NCBI RefSeq assembly: GCF_000829415.1
Contig: NZ_AP014637.1
Span: 4,605,001-4,669,000 of the forward strand
Length of the DNA stretch: 64,000 nucleotides
Origin: Pseudomonas sp. StFLB209
GTDB taxonomy: Bacteria > Pseudomonadota > Gammaproteobacteria > Pseudomonadales > Pseudomonadaceae
Reading direction: 5' to 3'
The notes under the pieces are model-generated. The model had not been told where the DNA came from. It worked only from the letters and a program-made list of their open reading frames with translations, and did not search any database. Shown here one piece after another: positions 53,104 to 63,103 of the stretch. The first letter of the stretch is position 1, and each line of letters begins with the position of its first letter. Position numbers and translations under genes: made by a program.

Positions 53104-54594
53104 TTACTGAGCATTGATCCAGATGGTCTTAAGCTCGGTGTACTGATCATGCGCCCACTGCGACTTGTCGCGACCGCCAAAGCCTGACTCGCCGTAGCCT
53201 CCGAACGGCGTCGAAGCGTCGCCTTCACCGAAGCAGTTGACGGTGACGATACCGGCGCGAATCTCGCGCGATAGACGGATCGCGTTGCGCAGGTTGCTGG
53301 TGTAGGCCGAGGCCGCCAGGCCGTAAACGGTGTCGTTGGCCAGGGCAATGGCCTCATCAATGGTGTTGAAGGTGGTGACGCTCAAGACCGGGCCGAAGAT
53401 CTCTTCGACGAACAGTTTGTCCCCAGCTTTCACGCCATCAACAATGGTCGGCTCGATGAACACGCCATCCCGGGTGTTGCCGCCTTCGACCACTTTAAGT
53501 TGCGCCTCGACGGCGTGTTCCAGGTACGAGCGAACCTTCTCGAAATGCGCTTTGCTGACCATTGCGCCCAGGCGGTTGGCCGGGTCCAGCGGGTCGCCCA
53601 GTTGCCAGTCGCGCACGTGCACCTTGATGCGCTCGAGCAGCTTGTCTTTGACGTCGCGGTGCACGATCAGCCGCGAGGACGCCGAGCAGTTCTCGCCCAT
53701 GTTCCAGAACGCACCGGCCACCAGGTACTGGGCCACTTCGTCGAGGTCTTCGACGTCGTTCATCACCACCGCCGGGTTCTTGCCACCCAGCTCCAGTACC
53801 ACACGTTTGATGTTCGACTCGGCCGAGTACTTGAGGAACAGTCGGCCGGTGTCGGTCGAGCCGGTGAAGCTCACCGCCGCGATGTCCATGTGCCGGCCAA
53901 TCGGCTCGCCGACTTCGCGGCCACCGCCAGGCACGATATTGAACACACCCGCCGGTACGCCGGCCTGATGGGCCAGCTCCGCGACGCGCAGGGCGGTCAG
54001 GGTGGTTTCCTTGGCCGGCTTGACCACGATCGAGCAACCGGCGGCCAGCGACGGGCCGATTTTCCAGGCCAGCATCAGCAGCGGGAAGTTCCACGGCAGC
54101 ACCAGACCGACCACCCCGATGGCTTCACGCACCACGGTGGTTACCGCACCGGCGCCGGTCGGGGCGCTGAAGTCGTAAATCTTGTCGATCAGCTCGGCAT
54201 GCCAGCGCAGGGTGTGGATGGTCTCCGGCACGTCGACGTTCTGGCATTCGCTGACCGGCTTGCCGCTGTCGAGGCTTTCCAGCACTGCCAGTTCATGGGC
54301 GTGGTCTTCCAGCAGTTGGGCAAAATCCAGCAGGATGTGCTTGCGCGCCGCCGGCGCCAGCTTGCTCCAGCGACCGTCTGCGAAAGACTCTTTAGCGGCT
54401 TTGACCGCCAGATCGACGTCGTCGCTGTTGCCGGCGGCGATGTTGGCCAGCAGCTCACCGGTGGCCGGGTTGGTGGTGGCGAAGGTATTGCCCGACAGCG
54501 CATCACGGAATTCACCGTTGATGAATGCCTGGGTCGGGAATTTCAGTTCAGCGGCCAGCGCCTTGTATTGGTCTTTGCTCAGCAGTTCAGCCAT
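53104..54594 (-). CDS. NAD(P)-dependent aldehyde dehydrogenase (PuuC/betaine-type)
   Basis: 496 residues, standard ALDH length. The pieces visible are GVVGLVLPWNFPLLMLAWKI, the dinucleotide region FTGSTDTGR, Glu in VVLELGGKNP and the catalytic Cys in GENCSASS. It resembles gamma-glutamyl-aminobutyraldehyde dehydrogenases. It is the last gene of a minus-strand catabolic group behind a GlxA-type regulator and a DddP-like gene, so it may oxidise an aldehyde from a betaine or sulfonium substrate. The exact substrate is unknown. Confidence 0.87.
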   Translation of the reverse strand: MAELLSKDQYKALAAELKFPTQAFINGEFRDALSGNTFATTNPATGELLANIAAGNSDDVDLAVKAAKESFADGRWSKLAPAARKHILLDFAQLLEDHAHELAVLESLDSGKPVSECQNVDVPETIHTLRWHAELIDKIYDFSAPTGAGAVTTVVREAIGVVGLVLPWNFPLLMLAWKIGPSLAAGCSIVVKPAKETTLTALRVAELAHQAGVPAGVFNIVPGGGREVGEPIGRHMDIAAVSFTGSTDTGRLFLKYSAESNIKRVVLELGGKNPAVVMNDVEDLDEVAQYLVAGAFWNMGENCSASSRLIVHRDVKDKLLERIKVHVRDWQLGDPLDPANRLGAMVSKAHFEKVRSYLEHAVEAQLKVVEGGNTRDGVFIEPTIVDGVKAGDKLFVEEIFGPVLSVTTFNTIDEAIALANDTVYGLAASAYTSNLRNAIRLSREIRAGIVTVNCFGEGDASTPFGGYGESGFGGRDKSQWAHDQYTELKTIWINAQ

Positions 54595-54636
54595 TGGCGT
54601 GTCCTTGATGATGGGGTCAGGGGGAGTGGAGGCGAA

Positions 54637-55653
54637 TCAGACTTCATGCCGGACTTCACGCGACGGCGGATAACCGAACACGTCGCTGTAGCACTTGCTG
54701 AAATGGCTGCCTGACACAAAGCCGCAGGCAATCGCCACTTCGAGCATCGAAAAGGTTGAGTTCTGAATCAGCCGGCGTGATTCGTTCAGTCGCAGTTGCA
54801 GGTAATACTTTTGCGGCGAAGTCCCCAGTTGCTCGCGGAACAGCCGCTGGATCTGGCGCTTCGACAGGCCGGCATAGTGCGCCAGTTGCTCCGGCTCCAG
54901 CGGCTCTTCAAGGTTGGCTTGCATCAGCGTGATCAGTTCGCGCAACGGCTTGCAGAGCTTGCGGCGCGGTGACTCACTGGTGCGCTGAAAACGGCTATGG
55001 TCGTAGTCGAGCAGGCTGGTCACCGCCTCGGCCAGGTCCGGTTCGCAGGCCTTGGCCAGCCACTTGCGCATCACCTCGAAGGCACCGGCCGGGGTGGCGG
55101 CAGTGAGGCGGTCACGGTCGAACACCATGCTATCAAGGCTTACATTGGCATTGGGCGAGCGTTCCGAAAGGGCAGTACGCTGTTCGGAGTGAATCGCACA
55201 CCGGTAACCATCGAGCAGCCCGGCCCGGCCCAGATACCAGGCGCCGTTCCACAGCCCGCCCAGAGTTATGGGAAAACCGGCGAGCTTTTTCAGCAGGCTG
55301 ACCAGCCAGTCCGGCACCTGGCGCGGGGTGCGCAGGCCGCCACAGACCATCATCAGGTCGAGATCGGCGATGCGGATGTCGGTCAGTGGCGTGTTGGGCC
55401 GGATTGGAATGGCCAGGTCGCTCATGACCTCGCTGTTGCGGTAGCCGAACGTATGGACCTTGACTGAACCAGGGCGGATCAGGTTCGCGGTGGTCAGCAC
55501 GTCCAGCGCCTGGGTGAAACAGGGCAGGGAGAAATTGTCCAGCAACAGAAAGCCTATGTTCGCGGTTCGCTGGGCCGCGTGCGTTGCAGGTCGGTGCTGC
55601 GCTGCCGACGTTGCAATCGTCTCGCACCAGCCATTGTCTATCGCCGTGGTCAT
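54637..55653 (-). CDS. GlxA-type AraC-family regulator
   Basis: 338 residues. The N-terminal DJ-1/PfpI-like domain (about 30-190) contains IGFLLLDNFSLPCF and LGGLWNGAWYLGRAGLLDG, in which the usual nucleophile Cys position is not clearly kept. The C-terminal AraC DNA-binding domain has LAHYAGLSKRQIQRLFREQL and VAIACGFVSGSHFSKCYSD. GbdR and CdhR, which control betaine and carnitine use in Pseudomonas, have this architecture. The ATG at 55653 forms ATGA with the preceding stop; an ATG at 55662 is possible. Confidence 0.85.
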   Translation of the reverse strand: MTTAIDNGWCETIATSAAQHRPATHAAQRTANIGFLLLDNFSLPCFTQALDVLTTANLIRPGSVKVHTFGYRNSEVMSDLAIPIRPNTPLTDIRIADLDLMMVCGGLRTPRQVPDWLVSLLKKLAGFPITLGGLWNGAWYLGRAGLLDGYRCAIHSEQRTALSERSPNANVSLDSMVFDRDRLTAATPAGAFEVMRKWLAKACEPDLAEAVTSLLDYDHSRFQRTSESPRRKLCKPLRELITLMQANLEEPLEPEQLAHYAGLSKRQIQRLFREQLGTSPQKYYLQLRLNESRRLIQNSTFSMLEVAIACGFVSGSHFSKCYSDVFGYPPSREVRHEV

Positions 55654-57014
55654 GATGGGCATTGTTGCGTGCCAGTGTCTGAAAGAAAGCTGTCCTCAAA
55701 CGGATAATGGGTCAGCAGCTCATAACCGGTGTCGGTCACCAGCAGTTGGTTCTCCAGCTTGATACCGTCACGTCCGCCGACTTCCCCTACATACGCCTCC
55801 ACGCACAGCGCCATCCCCGGCTCCAGCACGCCTTCGTAGCCGTAGGACTCCAGGTCTTCCGGATAACGGATGCACGGGTACTCGTCGCACAGGCCGACAC
55901 CGTGGAACATCACCCCGTAACGCTGCGCACGGCAGCTCTCAGGCAGGCGGTGGCCGCGGCTGGTCAGCTCGGTAAAGCGCACGCCGGGTTTGACCATCTC
56001 GATATTGCGGGTGATGTGCTCATGGGCGATACGGTACAGGCGCTTTTGTTCAGCGGTCGGTTCGAGGTCGCCACAAATCCAGCTGCGCGACATGTCGACA
56101 CACATGCCATAGACGCCGATCAGGTCGGTGTCGAAACTCAGCAGATCACCGTCGCTCAGTACCCGCGGGCCCGATTCCTGAAACCAGGGGTTGGTGCGCG
56201 GCCCGGAGCTGAGAATGCGCGTTTCGATCCATTCACCGCCACGGCGGATATTGCCGGCATGCAGAGCGGCCCAAACGTCGTTCTCGGTGGCGCCAGCACG
56301 CATCGCCAGGCGCATCTCGGCAATCGAGGCCTCGCAAGAGGCCACCGCGCAGCGCATGGCGAGGATCTCGTCCGGGCCTTTGATGGCACGGGCGAACTCG
56401 GTGACTTCCTGACCACTGCACACTTGCACGCCAAGGGCATCAAGGGCGCGCAGCCCAGCCACTTCGATGCGATCCACCGCCAGCCGGCGATTGCTGCCAG
56501 CATGGCTGCGCAGCAGCTCATCGACTTGCCCGGCGAAGCGGCGGGCGTGCTGTTCGGTGTGTTCACCGGTCTCGAAGTAGAAAAACGAAGCGCCGCTGCG
56601 CAGCTCGCTGACCAGCGGCAGGTGCGCCGACAGGTGATCGCAGCCGTGAAAATCCCACAGCACCACATGGCCACTGGCGGCGACGAAACAGGCGCGGGCC
56701 GGGTTGTGGGTGGTCCATAACTGCATGTTGGTGGTGTCGGTGGCGTAGCGGATGTTCAGCGGGTCGAACAGCAGGATGCCGCCCAGGTCGCGCTTGACCA
56801 GTTGTTCGCGAATCCGTTGCAGGCGGTATTCACGCATGCTCGGCAGGTGCGGGGCTTGCAGTCCCAGGCTGGCCCATTCGGCGAAGGCCAGCGGGGTGGG
56901 GCCGATCTCGACGCGATCGTTATCGTCCTCTGAACCATCGGCTTTGAGGGCGGCCCGTGGTCGGGCCGGGTCGATACGGCGGGCGTGGGTGGGGATGGAA
57001 AAAGGGCTGCTCAT
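55650..57014 (-). CDS. dddP: DddP-like M24-family enzyme (DMSP lyase homologue)
   Basis: 454 residues of the M24 fold. It is not an ordinary Xaa-Pro peptidase: NDRVEIGPTPLAF (32-44) and DPLNIRYATDTTNMQLW (84-100) are like marine DddP proteins. As far as I recall the described DddP site, its metal residues D295, D297, D307, H371, E406 and E421 and the catalytic D377 are all found here at the same numbers, and Tyr366 too. DddP cleaves dimethylsulfoniopropionate into DMS and acrylate in the cytoplasm. The neighbouring betaine-type transporter and GlxA regulator fit import and use of such a compound. A betaine or other related substrate is the main alternative. Confidence 0.75.
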   Translation of the reverse strand: MSSPFSIPTHARRIDPARPRAALKADGSEDDNDRVEIGPTPLAFAEWASLGLQAPHLPSMREYRLQRIREQLVKRDLGGILLFDPLNIRYATDTTNMQLWTTHNPARACFVAASGHVVLWDFHGCDHLSAHLPLVSELRSGASFFYFETGEHTEQHARRFAGQVDELLRSHAGSNRRLAVDRIEVAGLRALDALGVQVCSGQEVTEFARAIKGPDEILAMRCAVASCEASIAEMRLAMRAGATENDVWAALHAGNIRRGGEWIETRILSSGPRTNPWFQESGPRVLSDGDLLSFDTDLIGVYGMCVDMSRSWICGDLEPTAEQKRLYRIAHEHITRNIEMVKPGVRFTELTSRGHRLPESCRAQRYGVMFHGVGLCDEYPCIRYPEDLESYGYEGVLEPGMALCVEAYVGEVGGRDGIKLENQLLVTDTGYELLTHYPFEDSFLSDTGTQQCPS

Positions 57015-57062
57015 GACGGTCCGGGCTCACGGTTATTGTTATGAAACAGGCTGCTGTAGGGC

Positions 57063-57163
57063 TGTAGGAGCAGCAGTGACCTTCGCAAAAGCTTCGCAGT
57101 TGAAGCTGCTCCTACGGGCCAATGCCGATCAGGAAGTCTTCGCGGCTAAAGCCGCTCCTACGG
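57063..57163. repeat. REP/BIME cluster
   Basis: Three related arms: CTGTAGGAGCAGCAGTGACC, GTTGAAGCTGCTCCTACGGG and CGCGGCTAAAGCCGCTCCTA. They lie between the DddP-like gene and the binding-protein gene and could weaken transcription into the former. Confidence 0.75.
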
Positions 57164-57178
57164 GGCCGGCAAGCGAGC

Positions 57179-58198
57179 TTATTGTTTGGCGGCGTCGCGT
57201 GATGCCTGCAGCCACTGGTCGAACTGCGCACGGTGCGCGGCGACCCATTCCTTGGCGTGGCGGGTGACGTCTTTGGCCTTGTTCTCGCCTTGCTGCATTT
57301 TCAGGTTCTGGGTGCTCTCGTCATCGGTGCTGATTTGCACCAGCGACAGGAACTTCAGCGCTGCGGGGTTCTTGGCAGCGAAGTCCTTGTTGACCACGGC
57401 AACCACCTTGTCCACGGCAAAGCCCAGATTTTTGCCCTGGTACATCGTATCTACGCCGTTGTTGCCGCCGGGCAGGTCGGTCTTGGGCACCGGCAGCCAG
57501 ACCACGTCCTTGCCTTCGACCAATACGCCCGAGATCCACTGCGGTACCCAGGTGTAATAGAGGATCGGTTTGCCCGCCTTGTAGCGAGTGATGGTGTCGG
57601 CCATCAGCGCGAAGTACGAGCCGCGGTTGACGTTGACGGTCTTCTCCAGACCATAGGCTTTCATGTGGTGATCGATGGTCAGCTCGCAGCCCCAGCCGGG
57701 GTTGCAGCCGGTCAGGTCGGCCTTGCCGTCACCGTCTACATCAAACAGCTTGGCGATTTCCGGCTTTTGCAGGTCGGTCAGGCTGGTGATGTTGTGGGCT
57801 TCGGCGGTCTTCTTGTCGATCAGGTAACCCTGCAGCACGCCGGGCAGAATGTCGCCTGCCTTGACCAGGGTCTTGTCGCCACCGGCCTTCTGGTAGAAGG
57901 TGTCGTGCAGGGTGTTCCATAGGTGGACGGTGAAGTCGGCATCGCCGTTGGCCAGGGCAACCATCATCACGGCATATTCGGTTTCCTTGGGCTCCTGGAT
58001 CTTGTAGCCCAGCTCACGCAGGCCCTCCATGGCCACTTCGCCGCGAAAACGCTCCTCGGCAATCGGCGGGAAGATCGGTGTGACCTTGACGCCATCGCCG
58101 GGTTTCTCGGCAGAGGCCGAGGCACACAGCGAGGCGATGGCCAGCGACAGCGCGGTCGCACACTGCACAAAACGCCGGGAAACGTGGATCTTGTTCAT
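57179..58198 (-). CDS. ProX/OpuAC-type betaine-binding protein
   Basis: 339 residues with a signal peptide ending near ASASA. It is a glycine-betaine/proline-type substrate-binding protein: FTVHLWNTLHDTFYQ, the GCNPGWGCELTIDHHM region and ILYYTWVPQWISGVL are family features. The aromatic residues Trp and Tyr in these segments would form a cage for a quaternary amine or sulfonium head group. It delivers its ligand to the permease/ATPase pair encoded upstream on the same strand. Confidence 0.88.
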   Translation of the reverse strand: MNKIHVSRRFVQCATALSLAIASLCASASAEKPGDGVKVTPIFPPIAEERFRGEVAMEGLRELGYKIQEPKETEYAVMMVALANGDADFTVHLWNTLHDTFYQKAGGDKTLVKAGDILPGVLQGYLIDKKTAEAHNITSLTDLQKPEIAKLFDVDGDGKADLTGCNPGWGCELTIDHHMKAYGLEKTVNVNRGSYFALMADTITRYKAGKPILYYTWVPQWISGVLVEGKDVVWLPVPKTDLPGGNNGVDTMYQGKNLGFAVDKVVAVVNKDFAAKNPAALKFLSLVQISTDDESTQNLKMQQGENKAKDVTRHAKEWVAAHRAQFDQWLQASRDAAKQ

Positions 58199-58256
58199 CG
58201 TTGCTTACCTTCTTCTGGTTTTTATCCAAGGGCGGCAGATCAAAAAGAGCGAGTCA

Positions 58257-59210
58257 TCAGGCGGTCTTGCGCCGACCTGTAGAAGGGTTGGAACCCAATA
58301 TTCGCAGCACCAGGCCGACCGGGCCGGTATGGAACCAGCGCCGGCCAGGCTCGGCGGCGGTTCTTTCACCCATCGCCTGGGTCAGGCGGTCAAGGAAGAT
58401 CGCCAGCAGTACCAGACCGACCCCGCCGACGGTGGCCAGGCCCATGTCCAGCCGGCCGATGCCGCGCAGAACCATCTGGCCCAGGCCGCCGACGGAAATC
58501 ATCGAGGCGATGACCACCATCGACAGCGACAGCATCAGGGTCTGGTTCATGCCGGCCATGATCGTCGAGGTCGCCAGCGGCAACTGGACGCGGGTCAGCA
58601 TCTGCCGTGGCGTGCAGCCAAAGGCGCGGGCGGCTTCGATCTTGTCTTCCGGCACCTGGCGAATACCCAGGTTGGTCAGCCGCACCAGCGGCGGCAGGGC
58701 AAACACAATGGTGACCAGCACGCCAGGCACGTTACCGATGCCGAACAGCATCACCACCGGCACCAGGTACACAAAGGCGGGCAGGGTCTGCATGGCATCG
58801 AGTGCCGGACGAATGATCTTTTCCAGCCGGTCACTGCGGGCGCAGAGGATGCCCAGCGGAATACCGATCACCGCACAGAAAAACACCGCCGTCAGCACCA
58901 GCGCCAGGGTGGTCATCGATTCTGACCACACGCCGATCAAGCCCAGCAGGGTCAGGGTGACAAAGCACAACAGGGCCATGCGCTTGCCCGCCAGTTGCCA
59001 GCCGAGCAATGACGACAACAGGATGCCGATGCTCGGCGGGATGCTTTGCAGGATGTATTCGGTGCCGTTGAGCACCTGGTCGATGGGCCAACGGATGGCA
59101 CGGAACACTTCGCGGAAGTTTTGTACCAGGTAATTGAGGGCGGCTTCTACCCAGTCACCCAAGGGAATGGTGATCGACTGGAATGGATCGAGAAGGCTGA
59201 ATTCGGACAT
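58257..59210 (-). CDS. ProW-type betaine ABC transporter permease
   Basis: 317 residues with about seven membrane helices and an EAA loop ([22 protein letters not shown]). [13 protein letters not shown] at the N-terminus resembles ProW and ChoW. It works with the ATPase encoded 28 bases upstream. The gene ends 58 bases before the binding-protein start. Confidence 0.9.
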   Translation of the reverse strand: MSEFSLLDPFQSITIPLGDWVEAALNYLVQNFREVFRAIRWPIDQVLNGTEYILQSIPPSIGILLSSLLGWQLAGKRMALLCFVTLTLLGLIGVWSESMTTLALVLTAVFFCAVIGIPLGILCARSDRLEKIIRPALDAMQTLPAFVYLVPVVMLFGIGNVPGVLVTIVFALPPLVRLTNLGIRQVPEDKIEAARAFGCTPRQMLTRVQLPLATSTIMAGMNQTLMLSLSMVVIASMISVGGLGQMVLRGIGRLDMGLATVGGVGLVLLAIFLDRLTQAMGERTAAEPGRRWFHTGPVGLVLRILGSNPSTGRRKTA

Positions 59211-59238
59211 GGGGGCTACCTCTTTTTGGCGTGGGCGC

Positions 59239-60411
59239 TTAGTCGCGGCTCAGGGTCTGGAGCAACAGGGTCTTGGAAATCGTGCCCTTGAACGCACCGC
59301 CACGGTCCAGTACCGGAACCGGGTAGGGCAGGCGGGCGACGATGCCGAGCACTTCGTGCAGCGGGGTGTCGGTGTACACCGGGTTCTGCTTGTGCTGGTC
59401 ATGGCTGGAACCGGCAACGTGGGGGCTTACCGCGCCCGAGGCATCGATATCGACGACGCCAAGTAACTGGCCTTTCTCGTCCACCAGATAACCGTACGAA
59501 CCGCCGCTGCTGAATTGGGCGGCTTTGCCGTTGACCTTGCACACGCTGGCCGGATCGAATTTCGCCACGTCACCGGCCTTGAGCACCCGCGAGCTGTCGA
59601 AGCCCTTGAAAAAGGTCCGTACGTAGTCGTTGGCCGGCTGATTGATCAGCTCTTGCGGGGTGCCGATCTGCACCACCCGACCGCCTTCCATGATCGCGAT
59701 GCGGTGGCCGATCCGAATGGCTTCTTCGATGTCATGAGAGATGAAAATGATGGTGCGTTGCTGCTCGGCCTGCAGGCGGATCAGTTCACCCTGCATCTCG
59801 TGACGAATCAACGGGTCGAGGGCCGAGAAGGCCTCGTCCATCAGCAGGATCGCCGGGTCGTTGGCCAGCGCGCGGGCCAGGCCGACCCGTTGTTGCATAC
59901 CGCCAGACAGTTGATGCGGGTAACTGTATTCGTGACCGGCCAGGCCCACCTGACGCAGCGCTTCACTGGCCCGGGCATGGCGCTCTTGCTCGGATACGCC
60001 GGAAATTTCCAGGCCGAAGGCGGTGTTTTCCAGCACACTCATGTGCGGCATCAGGGCAAAGGATTGAAACACCATGCCCATGTCCTTGCGGCGCACGTTA
60101 AGCAGGTCCTTGTCCGACAGCCCGGTGATTTCCTTGCCGTTGAGATGAATGCTGCCGGAGGTGGGTTCGATCAGCCGGTTGAACAGCCGCACCATGGTCG
60201 ACTTGCCCGAGCCGGACAGGCCCATGATCACGAAGATCTCGCCACGCTTGACTGAAAAGCTGGCATCGAAGACCCCGACCACGTGGCCGGTCTTGTTGAA
60301 AATCTCATTCTTGTCGGCGCCCTGGCGCAGCATGTCCATGGCCATGTTCGGGTTGGGACCGAACACCTTGAATATATTGTTGACCGAAAGAATTTCGTCC
60401 GCTTGGCTCAT
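59239..60411 (-). CDS. ProV-type betaine ABC transporter ATPase with CBS domains
   Basis: 390 residues. Walker [10 protein letters not shown], signature LSGGMQQRV and Walker [13 protein letters not shown] are all present. It has the ProV-type N-terminal extension ([16 protein letters not shown]) and C-terminal CBS-like repeats (about 285-390), which sense ionic strength or nucleotides in relatives. It powers uptake of a betaine-like compound. Confidence 0.92.
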   Translation of the reverse strand: MSQADEILSVNNIFKVFGPNPNMAMDMLRQGADKNEIFNKTGHVVGVFDASFSVKRGEIFVIMGLSGSGKSTMVRLFNRLIEPTSGSIHLNGKEITGLSDKDLLNVRRKDMGMVFQSFALMPHMSVLENTAFGLEISGVSEQERHARASEALRQVGLAGHEYSYPHQLSGGMQQRVGLARALANDPAILLMDEAFSALDPLIRHEMQGELIRLQAEQQRTIIFISHDIEEAIRIGHRIAIMEGGRVVQIGTPQELINQPANDYVRTFFKGFDSSRVLKAGDVAKFDPASVCKVNGKAAQFSSGGSYGYLVDEKGQLLGVVDIDASGAVSPHVAGSSHDQHKQNPVYTDTPLHEVLGIVARLPYPVPVLDRGGAFKGTISKTLLLQTLSRD

Positions 60412-60493
60412 ACGACCCTCTTGTTATCGTTATGACCAATTAATCAAACATGCGCAGGAAGATCCTTTCGCACACTCAGGTAAATTGGCAGTC

Positions 60494-60508
60494 CGTTCAA
60501 ATTGAACG
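60494..60508. promoter_or_regulatory. Palindromic operator candidate before the betaine transporter
   Basis: CGTTCAA-A-TTGAACG, a perfect 7-1-7 palindrome 83 bases before the ATPase start in the 246-base gap after the Rieske gene. A REP half (CCGTAGGAGCGGCTTAGG, near 60634) also lies in this gap. Could bind the GlxA-type or LysR-type regulator nearby. Confidence 0.45.
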
Positions 60509-60657
60509 TGAGTCAGTTCGGTACGCAGATACTTCTGTTGTAAGGGAAGTGGATCCCTTCGCGGCTACGCACCGGGGGTAATATTGTAGTTATTGGGTGA
60601 TGCGTTATTGCCTGATTCCAATCGTCTCATCGCCCGTAGGAGCGGCTTAGGTATGGC

Positions 60658-61890
60658 TCAGACGATACGGTTGTTACCCGCTTCGCTCAGGCGGCGGATC
60701 ATCAGTTCGCTGTACCAGTCGACGAACTGGCAGACGCCGTTTTCCACCAAGGGCGAATACGGGCCGGGCTGATAAGCCGGGGAGGTCACGCCGACCTGCG
60801 CGCCCTCCACCAACATGCGATCCTGGTCATTGGTCGCCATCCAGACTTTGGTCAACCGCTCGATCTCGTAGTCCACACCCTCCACGGCGTCTTTGGGCAC
60901 CAGCCATTTGGTGGTCACCACGGTCTCACCAGGCCCCAGCGGCAGCACCCGGAAGCTCAGCGCGTGGTCACCCAGGAAGTGGTTCCAGGTGGAGGGGTAG
61001 TTGAAGTACAGCAGCGCACCGATGTTGTTCACCCCACTGCGATCCAGGCGCCGGGCCACGGCCGGTTTGCCGTCCATGGTGTAGCTGCTGGCGCCATGAT
61101 TGAGCGGAATGCGGGTCATGCGGAACTGGCCATTGGGGTCCATATTGATCCGGCTGGCCAGGCCTGCGGCTTCACAGGTGTTCCAGTGTTCGGCCAGTTC
61201 CAGATCCTCTTCGCCGCCCAGACCCTGGACCGAAACGTTCTCAACGAAAGAGTTGAGCAGTTCCGGGTGGGTGCCGTCACAGTGGTAGCACTCGCGGTTG
61301 TTTTCGAAGACCAGCTTCCAGTTGCCTTTTTCCACCAGACTGGCTTCGAAAGCGACCTTGCAGTCTTCCAGGTAGTGCGGGCCAATGAACGGCGAAACGG
61401 CGCTGCGAAATTTCTCGAAATCCGGTGCAACCTTGGCCACGCATACATAGATATAGCTGTGCACCACCTCGCAGTGCGCCGGGTTCAAATGGTGATCGGC
61501 CGCGTTGAAGTCCGGGCCCATGTGGCCGGCGTACAGCAGCTTGCCGTCCAGCTCGAAGGTCCACTTGTGATAGGGGCAGACCATTTTGGCGACCTTGCCC
61601 TTGGCCTCGGTGCAGACCTTCGAGCCGCGATGGCGACAGGCGTTATGGAAGGCGCGGATTTCGCCATCTTTGCCGCGAATGACCACGATCGGATAGTTGC
61701 CAATCTGCAGGGTCAGGTATTGGCCGGGTTTTTCCAGTTCGAAGGTATGCCCGGCAAAGATCCATTCACGGTGCCAGATTTGCTCAAGATCTTGCTCATA
61801 AACAGCCGGGTCGTTATAAACCGCACCAGGGAGTGCATGTTGCGCCTTGCGTTGTTTGATCAGGTCTAATACAGCGTTGATGCGGGACAT
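60658..61890 (-). CDS. GbcA-like Rieske oxygenase
   Basis: 410 residues from MSRINAV. The Rieske cluster is C85-X-H87 and C105-X2-H108. The mononuclear-iron part has NNRECYHCDGTHPELL and the C-terminal TTKWLVPKDAVEGVDY and TNDQDRMLVE regions, all very close to GbcA, the glycine-betaine monooxygenase of P. aeruginosa. It is shorter at the N-terminus by about 20 residues. A separate GbcB-type reductase is not present here. It likely removes a methyl group from a betaine other than, or in addition to, glycine betaine. A LysR gene is divergent. Confidence 0.85.
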   Translation of the reverse strand: MSRINAVLDLIKQRKAQHALPGAVYNDPAVYEQDLEQIWHREWIFAGHTFELEKPGQYLTLQIGNYPIVVIRGKDGEIRAFHNACRHRGSKVCTEAKGKVAKMVCPYHKWTFELDGKLLYAGHMGPDFNAADHHLNPAHCEVVHSYIYVCVAKVAPDFEKFRSAVSPFIGPHYLEDCKVAFEASLVEKGNWKLVFENNRECYHCDGTHPELLNSFVENVSVQGLGGEEDLELAEHWNTCEAAGLASRINMDPNGQFRMTRIPLNHGASSYTMDGKPAVARRLDRSGVNNIGALLYFNYPSTWNHFLGDHALSFRVLPLGPGETVVTTKWLVPKDAVEGVDYEIERLTKVWMATNDQDRMLVEGAQVGVTSPAYQPGPYSPLVENGVCQFVDWYSELMIRRLSEAGNNRIV

Positions 61891-62105
61891 TATTATGTGC
61901 ACTCCAAATAAGCTGAGGCTCTTATTGCGTGGGCCGTTTATTGCACGCAGGGCGGATTCCTGAATTAATCTGTTCAAGGTTTCAGGTAATTGAGCTAGGC
62001 TCTGGCGAATCTTGCGCTGCTATCGCTGCTGCTTGCGATCAGTCTAGGGCGAGGCATCAGGTATAAAAATCAAATTTTTCTATAGTCAATTGATTACCTA
62101 AGGTT

Positions 62106-63095
62106 ATGGTCAAACACACCGAGCCCGATCAGGCACTGATCAAAATGCCCTCCCTGCGGGCGGTCAAAGCCTTTGTGGCAGCGGCCAAGTATCAGAGTTT
62201 TACCCGTGCCGCCGAGGCGCTGTGCGTGACCCAGGCGGCGATCAGCCGACAGATCCGCGAGCTGGAAGAACACCTGGGCGCCGCACTGTTCAACCGCGCC
62301 GGGCGCACCGTGGAACTCACCGCAGCCGGGGCGATTTTCTTCGATGCGGTGCAGTTGTCGTTCACCAATATTTCCCAGGCCGCTGACCGCATTCGCAGCA
62401 GCGAGAACCCCAAGCAGGTGGTAACGCTGTGTTGTTCTTCGGCCTTTGCCAATTTCTGGCTCGGTCCACGCTTGCCGGCGTTTTTCGAGGCTTACCCGGA
62501 AATCGACATCAACCTGGTGGTGACCCAGAACTTTCTGGTGATGGAGAACGGCGTCAACCCGGACATCATCATCTGCAAGATCGCCAAGACCCACGAGGGC
62601 TATCACAGCCAGCCGCTGGTCTGTGATGTCATCTACCCGGTGTGCACCCCGCAATACCTTGAACAACACCCGCAACTGCGCAGCCTGACCGGCATTCGCG
62701 ATGGCGCGCTGTTAAACCTCAGTCCGTTCGGCCGTTCGCAGATTGCCGAACATGTCGACTGGGGCGTGTGGTTCGCCTACCAGAGCATCGATATCAAGAC
62801 CCGCGCCAGCGATGCGCCGCATTACTTCAACTCCAACGACTACAACCTGCTGATCCAGTTGGCCCTGGCCCATCAGGGCGTGGCCCTGGGCTGGAACTAT
62901 CTGGTCGAACCGTATCTGCAAAAGGGCCTGCTGGTGCGCCCGGTGGCTGAACAATTGGTGCACCGTGAAACCCGGCATTACCTGAGTTTCAACGAGGCCA
63001 AAAGCCGCGACCTCAGTTGTTGCCTGTTACGCGACTGGCTGCTGGAACAGTTCGCCAGTGATAGGCCAGGCGAGTTTATTGAAGCCAATGCATAA
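62106..63095 (+). CDS. LysR-family regulator (GcvA-like)
   Basis: 329 residues. The N-terminal winged helix-turn-helix covers AFVAAAKYQSFTRAAEALCV and AAISRQIRELEEHLGAALF; the effector domain follows, with a segment VTLCCSSAFANFWLGPRLPAF. An internal ATG at 62145 (MPSLRAV) gives the length more usual for the family. It is divergent from the Rieske gene with a shared 215-base region, so it probably controls that gene or the DapA-family gene downstream. Confidence 0.83.
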   Translation: MVKHTEPDQALIKMPSLRAVKAFVAAAKYQSFTRAAEALCVTQAAISRQIRELEEHLGAALFNRAGRTVELTAAGAIFFDAVQLSFTNISQAADRIRSSENPKQVVTLCCSSAFANFWLGPRLPAFFEAYPEIDINLVVTQNFLVMENGVNPDIIICKIAKTHEGYHSQPLVCDVIYPVCTPQYLEQHPQLRSLTGIRDGALLNLSPFGRSQIAEHVDWGVWFAYQSIDIKTRASDAPHYFNSNDYNLLIQLALAHQGVALGWNYLVEPYLQKGLLVRPVAEQLVHRETRHYLSFNEAKSRDLSCCLLRDWLLEQFASDRPGEFIEANA

Positions 63096-63103
63096 CGCCA
63101 GCT

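Noticed and set aside
55650..57014. Plain Xaa-Pro aminopeptidase
   Set aside because: The N-terminal RVEIGPT and NIRYATDTTNMQLW regions and the Asp377 position fit DddP rather than proline peptidases.
57063..57163. CRISPR-like repeat array
   Set aside because: The repeats are palindromic REP arms in alternating orientation without regular spacers. No CRISPR array or cas gene was seen anywhere in the window.
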